Assembly (NCBI GenBank): GCA_902729315.2
Contig: LR746272.1
Span: forward strand, 1,240,001 to 1,304,000
Direction of reading: 5' to 3'
DNA: 64,000 bases
Origin: Spirodela intermedia
Taxonomy: Eukaryota > Streptophyta > Magnoliopsida > Alismatales > Araceae
The notes under the pieces are model-generated. The model was given only the letters and a program-made list of their open reading frames with translations. It searched no databases and was not told the origin of the DNA. Below are positions 51,814 to 62,293 of this stretch, one piece after another. A program made the translations under genes and the position numbers. How positions within the stretch are numbered: the stretch's first letter is position 1; every line of letters begins with the position of its first letter.

Positions 51814-51844
<31 letters not shown>

Positions 51845-51986
51845 CGCCTAAGAAGGGTTCGCCCTCCCAAAAGGACACCTGCCGCTTTTTCCCCACCGCC
51901 AGCCCTAGCCAGGACCCTCTCCCTCTCCTCGAGCGTCTCCCATCGTCTTCTTCCTCTGGCGTCACGTCGACGAGCATATATCTCCG
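51651..51986 (+). promoter_or_regulatory. Probable promoter/leader of the methyltransferase gene
   Basis: Composition changes abruptly from AT-rich to GC- and pyrimidine-rich DNA. A (CT)n tract lies at 51814-51841, about 145 bases before the ATG. No clear TATA box. Confidence 0.4.
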
Positions 51987-52787
51987 ATGTCGAAGTCGTC
52001 CTGGGGGCTTCTCTTCTCCTCTCTCAAGCCCCTGGCACTTCTCCTAACCCTCTGTTTCCTTTCCCTTCTCCTCCTCTTCTCCCGCTCTGCCACCTCTCCG
52101 CTCACCCCGAAGCATAACCCTAGCGCCGCCCTTTTCGACCTGTCTTTCGACCTACCCCCGTCCTCCTCCGGTGCCGGCGCCGCCGGCGGCATACGGATTC
52201 GTCCTGGCAGCCGGAGTTACAGAGAGTACATTGCCCGGCAGCTGAACAAGACCCTCGACCCCCGTCTTCGCCGCCTCTGGACAACCCGCGACTGGGAGCG
52301 CAAGGTCGCCGTCTTCTCCTCCTTCTTCCTCCGCCATCAGTCGGAGGGGCTCCTCCGCAACTCCTCGCGCGCCCTCTGCGTCGGCGCCCGCACGGGCCAG
52401 GAGGTGGCGGCGCTTCGCCGCGTGGGGGTGACCGACTCCCTAGGCATTGACCTCGTCCCTGCTCCGCCACTGGTGGTCGCCGGCGACTTCCACCGGCAGC
52501 CCTTCCCCAACCAGAGCTTCGACTTCGAGTTCTCCAACGTGTTCGACCACGCCCTGCTGCCGGCGAGGTTCGTGGCGGAGGTGGAGCGGACGCTGCGCCC
52601 AGGCGGGTTCTGCGTCCTCCACGTCGCCCTCCGCCGCCGCGGGGACCGCTACTCGGCGAACGACCTCTTCTCCGTGGAGGCCCTGGTGGCGCTCTTCCAC
52701 GACTCCGACCTGGTGGGAACTCGCAAGGTCGACGGGTTCGGCCTCGACACCGAGGTCGTCATGCGCAAGAGGAAGACGACGACATAG
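51987..52787 (+). CDS. Membrane-anchored SAM-dependent methyltransferase (type 11-like)
   Basis: One intronless frame of 266 residues. Residues 13-32 form a hydrophobic signal anchor (LKPLALLLTLCFLSLLLLFS) after a short basic N-terminus, suggesting a type II Golgi or ER membrane protein. The catalytic domain has a motif I-like LCVGARTGQEV (about residue 130), an acidic GIDLVPAPP, a motif II-like GDFHRQPFPNQSFDFEFSNV, and LRPGGFCVLHVA. This matches plant proteins annotated as S-adenosyl-methionine-dependent methyltransferase superfamily with an N-terminal anchor. The substrate is unknown. GC content is much higher than in the AT-rich island to its left. Confidence 0.85.
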   Translation: MSKSSWGLLFSSLKPLALLLTLCFLSLLLLFSRSATSPLTPKHNPSAALFDLSFDLPPSSSGAGAAGGIRIRPGSRSYREYIARQLNKTLDPRLRRLWTTRDWERKVAVFSSFFLRHQSEGLLRNSSRALCVGARTGQEVAALRRVGVTDSLGIDLVPAPPLVVAGDFHRQPFPNQSFDFEFSNVFDHALLPARFVAEVERTLRPGGFCVLHVALRRRGDRYSANDLFSVEALVALFHDSDLVGTRKVDGFGLDTEVVMRKRKTTT

Positions 52788-54163
52788 CAGAAGGAAATAC
52801 TATTACCCCTTGCCATCCATGCGGAGGACGAAGAGGAAGGGGCCATAGCCGCAGTTGCTGCTCTTCTTTGCAGGAAACACATCCTTCATCAACCTGCTCA
52901 TCCCATCCCATTCTTCCACAGATTCTTCCTTTTGCCTCTTCCCCAATCTCCCCGGTTCTTCCTCTTCAAAACCCCACATTCTTCTCCGTCAAGAGGAGAA
53001 ATCTGCATAGTACTCGATTATCTGATTTCGCTCTCGATGCGATCATCGGCCCTGAGAGTTGGAGGGGATACAATCTCTCTCCCCCCCCTTCTCTGTCTCT
53101 CCCTCTCTCTCTCGCTTTCTGTCTACTCTCTGACTTTCCTGCGGGTAGCTGCATGTGACTTCCTGGGCGGTGTGAGAACATCTGTTGACGCAGCAGAGCC
53201 AACGGAGGGCAGGCATTGTCCGGCAGCACGAATATGCAGCTTTTCTCTTCCTCCTCCGCTGCCTTCTGGAGATGGCTGGTCGGGTCCGCTGCCCTAAATT
53301 AAAATGGGGTTTTTTTGTTATAATTTTATTAATCAACGTATGAATAAAATCGTACATTTGTCCTTCAAAGGATTTGCCCAATAGCTAGTCTCTCCGATAA
53401 TTTATTTTAATTAATTGAGGATGTTTATATTTTATTACGAAATAAAACATTGTTGTGGGAATGAGGGCACATCCGGTATTCCGTAAAAATAGAGGGATGT
53501 CCGCTGTCTAATTCGCAATCGACGCTTGGCGTGGTCCGCTGATCGGACCGGTGGATCTTGTGGGTCCCACATACTTCGACCGGACGTTGGGAGACGGTTG
53601 AAATGCTAACGGACGGCGGCAGGTGGCGCCCGTGCGCGCTCACGTGCATTGGAGAGAGAGAGAGAGAGAGAGAGGGGGGGTGGGGTGGGCTGCCTGCACC
53701 GGTCGGCCCGCAGATTCAGCAGTGTTGTGTACGGGCTGCTCGCCATGTGCCCCACAAAAGGAGAGGACTAGGCACCTGAATCAGCCCCCCTTTTCACGTC
53801 GACGTGAGTGAACACCAAAATCTCACTCTTGGGAGTAATTTTCCCGATCTTGTGCCCCCACCCCTGCACCGTCCATTTTCGAAAACCGCAGAAGTCGGAC
53901 GGTCGCGATTCGAGGAGCAGCTTAAGAAAGCCGACATCGGGAGGACACCCTCGCCCAAAAGACGGACGCACGATTGGGAGGCACGCCCTCCCCTTCCCTC
54001 CCTTCCCTTCCCTTCCCTTCCCTTCCCTGCCCTTCTTCCCGACCATTTCTTTATCCGAGGTCGGCTGGTCCTTTAATGGCGCCCGCGCACGCCTGTAAAG
54101 CCCATCCGTCCCCCTCTTCTACATAAGAGGCCTCAGTTTTCTCCGGCACCTGCGAGAGAGAGA
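52788..54163. other. Intergenic region, no supported gene
   Basis: It holds the 3' flank of the methyltransferase gene, a GA tract at 53652-53674, and a TTCCC pentanucleotide repeat at 53993-54028. No convincing coding sequence. The right end leads into the BAG-like gene. Confidence 0.5.
53993..54028. repeat. (CTTCC)n pentanucleotide repeat
   Basis: Consecutive cttcc/ttccc units about 35 bases long, roughly 140 bases upstream of the BAG-like start codon. Confidence 0.85.
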
Positions 54164-54192
54164 ATGATGAAGCTGAGATCGAGGAGGCTATT

Positions 54193-54229
<37 letters not shown>

Positions 54230-54731
54230 TCCAAGAACGGCGGTGGCGTCGCCGCCGGCCGTGGGGAGATTAAATGGGAGCTCCGCCCCGGGGGGATGCT
54301 AGTGCAGAAGAGGGACGACGGCGGCGGCGGCGGCGGCGGCGGCGAGGTGATCACGGTGAGAGTCTCCGCCGGCGCGCAGGGGCATGACGTCTGCATCGAA
54401 GCCACCTCCACTTTCGGTGAGCCCTCTCCTTCTTCTTCCTCCACTTTCGGAGAAGACTACGAGGGGCTGAGCTTTCGGGGGCGATGGGGTTTTTGCAGGG
54501 GAGCTAAAGGCGGTGCTGTCCATGGTGACGGGGCTGGAGCCGGCGGCGCAGAGGCTGCTCTACAAGGGCAAGGAGAGGGAGGACGGGGATTTCCTCCACA
54601 TGACGGGAGTGAAGAACATGGACAAGGTGCTGCTGCTGGAGGACCCCGCCGCCAAGGAGATGAAGCTGCATGCCCTGAGGAAGACGACCCACCCGCCCAT
54701 CGGATCTCCCCTCCCCACCATCAAGGTTTAG
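54164..54731 (+). CDS. Short BAG-family-like protein with ubiquitin-like domain only
   Basis: Two exons, 54164-54416 and 54499-54731, give 161 residues. After a basic start (MMKLRSRRLFK) comes a serine run encoded by AGC repeats, then GEIKWELRPGGMLVQKRDDG, a glycine run, and a ubiquitin-like fold: EVITVRVSAGAQGHDVCIEA, FGELKAVLSMVTGLEPAAQR, LLYKGKEREDGDFLHMTGVK and DKVLLLEDPAAKE. This is the N-terminal half of plant BAG1-4 co-chaperones, in which a BAG domain that binds Hsp70 should follow. Here the protein stops soon after the ubiquitin-like domain, as in the Arabidopsis short relatives At5g14360 and At5g40630. Without a BAG domain, Hsp70 binding by the usual route is not expected. The intron interrupts the ubiquitin-like domain. 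Confidence 0.9.
54196..54230. repeat. (AGC)n codon repeat in the BAG-like gene
   Basis: A trinucleotide run coding for about twelve serines. A GGC repeat at 54320-54343 in the same exon codes for about eight glycines. Both could vary in length between individuals. Confidence 0.95.
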
Positions 54732-55064
54732 GTTTCTTCTGCTGATTCTACGAGGGAGAGGGTTCCCTCCCCTGTCTGTCTGAGACCAAGTAGGTGAAGG
54801 GTTTTCTTCTTGTGGTCGAACCCCCCAGATGATGTATGATGGGAGAGGTTTAGAGAGATGGGCTCTCTTCGCCCGTTTTATCATGAGACGTAGTCTGGCT
54901 AGTGCCCTTGCTGACTTGACAAATGCATATAACAATATCACTCATCAGCCCAATGTTTGTGTGCCATTCGCTTATTTGTAAAAGCTACAGTGAGCGGCAG
55001 TGGCACAGCGGAGACACCAACTGAATAAATCAATATATTTTAAAAATAATAATAAAACGGGAGT

Positions 55065-55103
<39 letters not shown>

Positions 55104-55308
55104 AGTCATGTCTTTCATAGAAACTTGGATAATATAACACTCATTGCCAATTGACTTCTCAGATACATGGCTCCTGCTAGAAGTGTCGCAATCGGAGTTA
55201 TACCCATCTGAAAAACAACAGCGTTCATTCTTCAAATGAAGAGAAATATTTAGAGAATAAATCGATTCCAAGCCGCGGCCAGACCTGAAACGGGGGAGAA
55301 GATGAGGT
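54732..55308. other. Convergent 3' flanks of BAG-like and COX11 genes
   Basis: Untranslated and intergenic DNA with a GA tract and G run at 55072-55105. No gene. Confidence 0.6.
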
Positions 55309-58084
55309 CTACTCATCACCAATCTTGAAGAAGGTGTATGATAAGATCAAGTTGTTGACACCGTCCATCTTTGGGTCGGTCTCAAACTCGGGATCAATGT
55401 AGAAGAACACCTGCAGATCGCCTCAGGAGATGCCGGTGAATCATCTGGATCAGTTGCAGAATCGAGAGAGAGAGAGAGAGAGAGACGGGCCAACTCCTTA
55501 CAGGCATGTCGATCTGTTCACCGGGGAGAAGACGCTGTTCTTCGAAGCAGAAGCATTGAATCTTGTTGAAGTAAACCGCCGCCTGCAGGGTGTCAAAGGG
55601 ATTGACTATTCTGATACGCTTTAAATAGAAGGAAACCATGAGACAAGGTGCCAACAACTTAACCGAACTGTTTTGCATTGCAAATGAAAAAGAAGTCAAA
55701 GGAGATTGCGGACAAAGAAGGAATCCATGGTGGGTCACCAAATGACTAGATTCTGAAAGCGTTTTTCTCCCCCCAACCTCATCCCAGTTCTTTCGGACTC
55801 GTAGCAGGAAAGATAGTTGTACCATGTCATTTAATTTTAAAAAATATCAGGAAAAAAAAATCTAAGCGTAAAGCTTTGAATGACGTATATAGATCACCGG
55901 ATTTTTCAGCACCAAAGTTTGATTGATCTAAATACCTTTCTCCAAAGAAAAAGTTGTGAAGAAACAATTCCCGTATGATCATATGACTTGGGCCCCTATG
56001 TAGACAAGTTTGGGCCCATATGACCATTCCCGTAGAATAGAAACAGGAGTGGGGGACAAGAAAGTCAACAAATGTTGACCCAGAAGACCTAAGATTCGTA
56101 TACTCCTGGAGCAATTAATGTCAAAATGCATAGTATGCGACAACCACCAATGGCGGAAGAAAAATATTGAAATGTCTGCTGGAGCTAAGTTGATGATTCG
56201 CTTGTACTTTGAATAATGATGAATCGAAGCCAAAGGGGTATCGAACCTTCATGGGTGTGACGTTGTACGTGGAGACGCCAGTTATTGGGGTTGAGCTCCG
56301 GTTTTCAGCAGTATAAAATGCAAGAGCGCTTTCTCCAGGCTTTACTCTCACCTACGAGGAGAGAAGGATCAACCACATGATCACAAAAAAATGATGAACA
56401 AGGACTAGACAGAGTTGCAACGTCCCCCAAAGAACATACCTCCCTTTGCGTCGGGATGAATTTCCATGGCATCCCATCTGCAACGTCGGCATTGAATTGA
56501 ACGATAAGCTCCCTGAAAGTACAACAGGAAATGAACCCATATTTCAACAGAATTGAATCAAACGAAGATCGAACACCAGAAGTCCCTTGATTAATACGAA
56601 GATACATCAAGAAAGATAAAATCAGTGCAACAGTAAAACAATGTTTAATTCACTCCAAAGCAGATGGTTCTTTGCAGCTGTTAGTTGCTGAGGAGAACCT
56701 CAACGTAATTCACAATAAGGAATAAGAGCAAAGGCATCCAAGTGTCTCCTTGATGTTAGTTTTCTCACACCATGACTCAGACCCATCTGAACTGTGATTC
56801 AACAGGCTTCTCAATGGTCAACAGATGTGCCCAAAAAGGACTTCTCATCAATCTGATGTTCGATGCTCAGATATGTGTTGATCTTTCTCTCAGGAAACTA
56901 CTGATGAGAAGGGGGAATAATATCTAGCATTTGCGTGATTTTCCCAGAAGTCGCCCTAAAAGGATCAACTGTTTCATCTCAAAAAATAGCAGAGGTTCGG
57001 TAAACAGCCCCATTTACCAGTGGAATTCCTCATGAACTTTATGGCACAGCCATTTCTCCACTCGATCTTCAAGAAGATCTCACATGATCTGCTCAGTTCT
57101 TCGACTAAATCACTACACGTGACCACAAACACTAATGGAACATGCCTTTATTCACCTAAAAACAATACTCCCTCAGTAATCACAGCTTCTCACTCGGTGG
57201 GCGGTTTCACTTTCGATGGAGACTCCACAGTCAACTGTAGCCTCTCACGCGATATAAGAGTCCAACGCGGCTATGCTTTTCACTTTGACATGCAATCTAT
57301 TGTGTAAAGGCTCCGGGATCATGTCTGATAATAGTACAGGAATCTTTCACCTTCTGTCACCGGCGAAAGCTATATAGGGAGGAACAGTAAGCGCGAATAC
57401 CATGAAAATTCAGGGTAACTGATAAACAGAAACTCGATCTTGAGCGTTTAAAGATATTCAGGGCATTTATGATTCTAAATTCACGAAAACGCAAAGAAGA
57501 AACGATCGTAGTCAATTATCGTTAGCCATTCATTCACCGAAGAAACGGTTGACCCTAAACAGTACCTTGAAGACGTCGCACCATCCTGGGAGTGCCGCGC
57601 AATCTTTTCCTCCACGGTCTGTCATTCCTTGTCAAAAACCATGGGTTCAATCATGTCGCAGATTGAATAAGAAATTAAGAGAACATGGAACATAGACGGA
57701 ACTTCGCCGGCTTACCTCGCGGCGTTGGACGGTGCCACCATATCCGGTGGCCTGGCAGAAGCGTCGGTATAGTGGGACGGCGGCATACGATGCGCCCACC
57801 ATGGCGCAGGCCACGCCGACGAGATATACGAGAGTCTTCTGCGACCTCTTGTCCCTTGCGGCAGCCGCAGAGACGCCGGCGGAAGAAGAGGAGTATTCAC
57901 GCGGAGTGCCGGCACATGGAAACAATCGGGGCCGCGAGGGCGCCGCTGTGGCAGGGGCACATCTGAACAGGAAGGGGAAGGCCGCCCGATCAGACGAAGG
58001 AGAGAATTTAACCTGTGAAAGATGGCGGCAGAGGAGGCGATTTCTCGCAGCGGCTGCTACAGGTCTCAGAAGGGGCGGTGGCAT
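55309..58084 (-). CDS. COX11: Cytochrome c oxidase assembly protein COX11, mitochondrial
   Basis: Six exons on the minus strand join in phase: 58084-57716, 57618-57566, 56512-56440, 56351-56247, 55582-55502 and 55410-55309. They give about 260 residues. An in-frame ATG at 58147 would add 21; [17 protein letters not shown] fits a mitochondrial presequence better. The protein has one membrane helix ([20 protein letters not shown]) followed by [14 protein letters not shown], then the copper-binding immunoglobulin-like domain: [50 protein letters not shown], the Cys-Phe-Cys copper motif in [20 protein letters not shown], and [15 protein letters not shown]11 sits in the inner mitochondrial membrane and delivers copper to the CuB site of cytochrome oxidase subunit 1. 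The catalytic cysteines are all present. Intron 5 carries a CT tract on the sense strand (55465-55484). Confidence 0.96.
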
Positions 58085-58147
58085 TTCGTGGAGGAGGGGT
58101 TGACGCCGGCCGGAAGGACGGCCGCGCCTGTAGCCTCCGATATTCAC

Positions 58148-59024
58148 CCACGGGGTACGGGGTACGGGATTTCAGATCTTCCGGGCTGACCCTGTGAACT
58201 CGTGACTCGCCGAATCGTCGGATAACTCGCTACTCCCGACTCGTTCGTCACCGGGACTGCTTTAGAGTCCGCACCGAACCTCGTGAACCACCCCCCACAC
58301 CCCCTTAACATATTCTTTTAATTCGATTTTCCTAGTAATTATCAAGTAAATTAGCCATTTTATGGATATTAATTAATTAATTTTATAATTTAAATATACC
58401 CCAAGTCCGAAGCCCAGCCCTCTCTCTCTCTCTGAGAGTTAAAAGGGGATGAAAAATGGGACAAACACGGTCCATTAAAGTTAGTTTGGGCTCGGGGTGA
58501 ATGGGGAAGCGCGGGCCGGCCCGTTGATACCTTCACTGATTCTTTATAGAGATCGGAGAAAAACTGAGAAATAGAAAAAATAGAAAAATAAATATGTTTG
58601 TGTAAATATCAAGCTCATGTAATTAGATATCCTTTCTGGTAGAATCTCTGGAAATATCTAGCAATCTTCAGAGGCAGATTTCGACGGACGCCTCGAAGTT
58701 CTACGCATGCGATCCTCTCTCCGTCGTAAACAGACGAAGAAGTGACGTGAATTCAGAGAAGAAGTGACGGGAGCCTCTGGTTGATTCGTCGTTGTCAGAG
58801 ATGAAGAAGAAGAAGAAGAACAGGCAGGCGACGATCACGTTAGATTCCTGAAACAAGACGAACAGCAGAGAAGAACCGAACGAAAGAGGGCCTTCGAAGA
58901 TGCGATATACGACATTTTTTTCAACAACCGAAAGAAAGAATGATTCGAGAACATCGTCTGACGATGTCGATGCCGATTCGGATCTGGTCGGCTTCTCACT
59001 GCCATCTTCGTCGACGCCGCGCAA
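58148..59024. other. COX11 5' flank and downstream flank of tandem gene 1
   Basis: The left part is the COX11 promoter region. The right part (58640-59024) is presumably the 3' untranslated region of the first tandem gene; the words aaagaaagaatgattc (58931-58946) recur after the fourth copy. A minus-strand open frame at 58701-59024 has no family resemblance. Confidence 0.5.
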
Positions 59025-59294
59025 TCATTGCTGAGGAGCGGCAGCAACGGCACGGCCCTGGACAGGACAGGGGATCTGAGCCGCCCGTCGACTGCGACAG
59101 TACCTGTAGATCAAGAAGGCGTTGGAAGCAACCAACGCCAAAGATATGGCGAAAATGATGGCCGCTTTCAATTCCCACGGGTGAATTGGCTGAAGAATGA
59201 TGAGTATATCAACGACCACGAGAGTGACTGTCATCGGAGTGAACACGATGAGGTCGAACCCCTCCGAAATTCCTCTCATATCTGGCTGATCCAT
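59025..59294 (-). CDS. Tandem small two-pass membrane protein, copy 1 (unknown family)
   Basis: An 89-residue frame. The N-terminus MDQPDMRGISEGFDLIVFTP leads into a first hydrophobic helix (about residues 15-37) with an Asp at position 29 inside it. After a short IHPWELKAA turn comes a second helix (43-63), then YRYCRSRRAAQ and a Pro/Ala/Gln-rich tail ending PQQ. The basic stretch after helix 2 predicts that both ends face the cytosol (inference). An in-frame ATG at 59318 would add GGRLSRR-type residues; similar codons precede copy 4, so either start is possible. A TATA-like sequence lies on the minus strand at about 59567-59558. I recognise no family. Confidence 0.7.
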   Translation of the reverse strand: MDQPDMRGISEGFDLIVFTPMTVTLVVVDILIILQPIHPWELKAAIIFAISLALVASNAFLIYRYCRSRRAAQIPCPVQGRAVAAAPQQ

Positions 59295-60020
59295 CCTTCT
59301 GCTCAGTCTGCCTCCCACACTCCGCGCATCAGCGACAGAAAAAAAAGAAGCAACAACGCGGTGAAAAGATCATACGACGTACCGTTCTTGGAGCGCTGCT
59401 CCCTCGTTCAACCTCCTTTCTCCCTTCACTGCCGCCAAGAGCCCTCTTCCACCTCCTTTCGACCCTCACTTCTCTGTCCCCGTCCTCCCTCTTCTATCTC
59501 TTCTCCTCTGTTGTTTCTGCTGAAGTGTGCTTCCACAGTTCCCAGAGACATGCACATCTATAAATAGGCTAGTATTAGTGGGCCCTCTTGTATTAGGGGG
59601 CCTCTAATCAAATCGGAAGCCTATTATTAATATTTATTATATTGAAATTAGCCGTGCTTCATTAAAATTTAAACCAAAAAGTATAAATATATAAACGAAC
59701 TAAAGATAGTGATAAGTCAAATCCCCCTCTTAAAATATGATCAATTTTCTTCTTATTGAGATCCTACATAAATAATCTAGTGTTCCAATAACTCGTCTAT
59801 TTTTCTCTCTCTCCCTCTCTCTCTCTCTCTCCATCTCTCTCTCACTCACTGTCCCACACACACAGTTGACTGAAAAAAGTTCGTCTGCTGCAACAACCTA
59901 AAGAATGGATGGATTAATGTTTCAAGAATGAACACCCTCCCTCTCTCTCTAGAAATTGAAATAGAAAGTCGTTTGGTGCAATAATGCAAGGAACAGAAAC
60001 ACGTAATGCTTCCAGAATGG

Positions 60021-60067
<47 letters not shown>

Positions 60068-60185
60068 GCTAGCTCGCTCAAGAAGTCTACTGACCAACCT
60101 TGGTACTTTCACATTATAAACGTGCGACGAAAGAAATCTTCAAGAACGGCAGGAGCGGCAGCAGACCCCCCTTGTATGATCGTCC
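59295..60185. other. Spacer between tandem copies 1 and 2
   Basis: Contains the leader and promoter of copy 1, AT-rich DNA at 59580-59790, CT tracts at 59800-59840 and 60023-60062, and the 3' flank of copy 2. No further gene. Confidence 0.55.
60023..60063. repeat. (CT)20 microsatellite in the tandem-array spacer
   Basis: About 40 bases of alternating CT, preceded by aatggag. Located 3' of copy 2 in its reading direction. Confidence 0.95.
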
Positions 60186-60509
60186 TCAAGCAGCAGCAGC
60201 GGCAACAGGAGCGGCAGCAGCAGCGGCAACAGGAACGACATCGGAAGCGGCGGCAGGAGTGGGAACGAGGACTTGAGCAGGCCATCTGCAGCGCCAGATT
60301 CTGTAGAGGATGTAGCAGAAGGCGGCGAACAGCGCCGCCGACACGGCGGCGATGAGGGCCACCTTGAGAGCCAGCGGCTGAATTATCGCGAATACGAAGG
60401 CGGTTTCCACAACCACGAGAATCGCCACCAGTATCGGAACCCACAACAGTGGATCCAACTCCCGTGGCTCCTCTCGCATCCTGGCCCCATAGATCCTTCT
60501 AACATGCAT
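60186..60509 (-). CDS. Tandem small two-pass membrane protein, copy 2 (unknown family)
   Basis: A frame of 107 residues from the ATG at 60509. A TATATATA box at 60598-60606 lies inside the upstream continuation of this frame, which argues against longer starts and places transcription start around 60570. N-terminus MHVRRIYGARMREEPRELDP, then a hydrophobic helix (LLWVPILVAILVVVETAFVF) with Glu at residue 35 where copies 1 and 3 have Asp. A second helix follows IIQPLALKVALIAAVSAALF, then YRIWRCRWPAQV and a tail of alanine/valine repeats. It is the most diverged copy and the only one with a long poly-Ala tail. Same layout and strand as its neighbours. Confidence 0.68.
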   Translation of the reverse strand: MHVRRIYGARMREEPRELDPLLWVPILVAILVVVETAFVFAIIQPLALKVALIAAVSAALFAAFCYILYRIWRCRWPAQVLVPTPAAASDVVPVAAAAAAPVAAAAA

Positions 60510-61274
60510 CTCCCCCACCTCTGCCTTCCAAGCTTCTTTCTCTCTCTCCCCTTTGGCCTTTCTCTTGTTGCAACGGCGGATGGATTGAAGGAGCGAGTAT
60601 ATATAGAGAATGGGGTCCATTGGCGTCTGATCCAGAGCCTCTTGAGATATTTCTCGGATCATGCAATGGAAATCGTTGCCCTGACTCACCTATGGATCGG
60701 TGCGACCCGACTTCCACGTTTGATGAAGCAGTATGTATTTAAATTAATTTTATATTGAAAGTACACAATAGTGCATGGCTGTAATGTAATCTTCAACGCT
60801 TCTCGGAAAAGAGAAAAAAAATGACAAAAAATGAGGAATCTAACCGCGTAGAAATATATTTGTCGTATTTTAGTCAGATTAAATATTTTGAAGATAGGTC
60901 AATTTTAAATAATTATAATTTAAATATTATGGTTTTATGCAATTAATCAATAAAATTGGAATCGGTTCATAGTCCCGAAGATTGAATGTGACAACGAAAT
61001 CCCGCAAGAGCGGAAGAGTTAATCAGCGAAGAATGTAAATCTCTCTCTCTCTCTCTAGGAAATCCCAGCAGGACATACGAAAGAGTTCCTGCCTTCCTTT
61101 ATTTTCCAAGATGAGAGAGAAAGAACGCGACAAGAACGCAGCTCTCTCTCTCTCTCTCTGTCTCTGTCTCTCTCGCTCTCTTAAGAACGAAAAGAAAAGA
61201 ATAAAGGAAGAATACAAAGAATCTAAGGATAGAAGAGCGGGCTGTGATTTGCTTCGCTTAACATCGCCATGCCG
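60510..61274. other. Spacer between tandem copies 2 and 3
   Basis: Holds the GA-rich leader (CT on the + strand at 60535-60550) and TATA box of copy 2, an AT-rich stretch at 60730-60970, CT tracts at 61040-61057 and 61141-61174, and the 3' flank of copy 3. Confidence 0.55.
60598..60606 (-). promoter_or_regulatory. TATA box of tandem copy 2
   Basis: ctatatata on the minus strand, about 90 bases upstream of the chosen ATG. Spacing fits a short leader. Confidence 0.6.
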
Positions 61275-61550
61275 TCATGGTTGATCAGGAGCAGGGGGCA
61301 CGGCAGGGCTAGAGGAGGAGCTGGAGAACTGAACCGCCCTCTGCCTGCGGCAGTATCTGTACACCAAGACGGAGATGAAGGTGAGGAGCACGGCAGATAC
61401 GCCGGCGATGAGGCCCCATTTGAGTCCCCGAGGAGGGATGTCCTGAAACACGAGGAAGACGTCGATGGCCAACAGAATCACCGCCGCAAAGGGAGAGAAC
61501 ACGACCAGATCGAACGCCTCCGGATGCTGTTCTATCCTCACTGTTTCCAT
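61275..61550 (-). CDS. Tandem small two-pass membrane protein, copy 3 (unknown family)
   Basis: A 91-residue frame starting at the ATG at 61550, preceded by a (GA)n leader on the sense strand and a TATA-like catatatc at 61635-61628. N-terminus METVRIEQHPEAFDLVVFSP, helix 1 with Asp30 inside (AVILLAIDVFLVFQ), DIPPRGLKW turn, helix 2 (GLIAGVSAVLLTFISVLV), then YRYCRRQRAVQ. The tail is a serine run followed by Pro/Ala and ends PDQP. FDLVVFSP matches FDLIVFTP of copy 1, and YRYCR is identical in both. No known domain is recognised. Confidence 0.75.
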   Translation of the reverse strand: METVRIEQHPEAFDLVVFSPFAAVILLAIDVFLVFQDIPPRGLKWGLIAGVSAVLLTFISVLVYRYCRRQRAVQFSSSSSSPAVPPAPDQP

Positions 61551-62293
61551 CCTCTCTCCCTCTCTCTCTCTCTCTCTCTGGGTGTCGCTGGGAGCGGGGT
61601 GACCACTTGATATTGAATGGGATGACGATATATGTAGCTGCCGATGGGAATCTGTTGTGATTATCTTGCTAGGATCAAGTTGGAAGAATCAACGGTCAAG
61701 ATTATAGTCGTTCATGGAGCTGCCACCACCGCGATCGGAGCCATTCATACCCGACTTGGCTCCAAAGTTTGTTAAAAAATGCATGATTTCCAAGCCCATT
61801 TGAAACATACGTACGAATAATTTTAGATTAAAATTATGAAATAATTCGTGATTCCTTCAGAAATTACTGAAAGGGGATAAAACAAAGAGGAAAACAATCA
61901 TTTAAATTTCATAAAAATTTAATAATCCTAATTTTTATTCAAATTAGCTTAATTTTTATGGAAAATCTCCGAAGTATATCACATGTACGTCGCCGTCTCC
62001 TCGCTCTCTGTCGATCGATCAGCGGAAGAAGAAGAAACGGAAAACAGAAGGAACAAGAAGCAGAAACCCTTGTTCCTTGTTCAGGGATGACAGCAGAAAG
62101 CCGAAGATTGCATCGGAATCCCTCGATCAAAATGAACAGCGGAGAAGAGAACGCAGTTGACGCGTTTTATTCCCCGAATGGAGAGCGAGAACGCTTCAAG
62201 ATTTCGCCCTCCGGAAACATTCTGCTTACAAGAATGAAAAGAAAGAATGATTCAAGAGCCCGCCCCACCGCCTCCTCCTCCGCCGCCGCGCCG
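61551..62293. other. Spacer between tandem copies 3 and 4
   Basis: Contains the GA leader (61555-61580 as CT on the + strand) and TATA region of copy 3, an AT-rich stretch at 61800-61950, and the 3' flank of copy 4. The copy 4 flank includes aaagaaagaatgattc at 62238-62253, identical to the sequence after copy 1. Confidence 0.6.
61628..61635 (-). promoter_or_regulatory. TATA-like element of tandem copy 3
   Basis: catatatc on the minus strand about 80 bases before the ATG, at a spacing similar to copy 2. Confidence 0.45.

Noticed and set aside
58701-59024. Fifth copy of the tandem membrane protein genes
   Set aside because: The minus frame here has no FDxxV motif, paired helices or YR-R basic patch. 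It is most likely the 3' flank of copy 1.
60186-60689. Longer start for tandem copy 2 at 60689
   Set aside because: The TATA box at 60598-60606 lies inside that extension. The extra residues have no counterpart in copies 1, 3 and 4.
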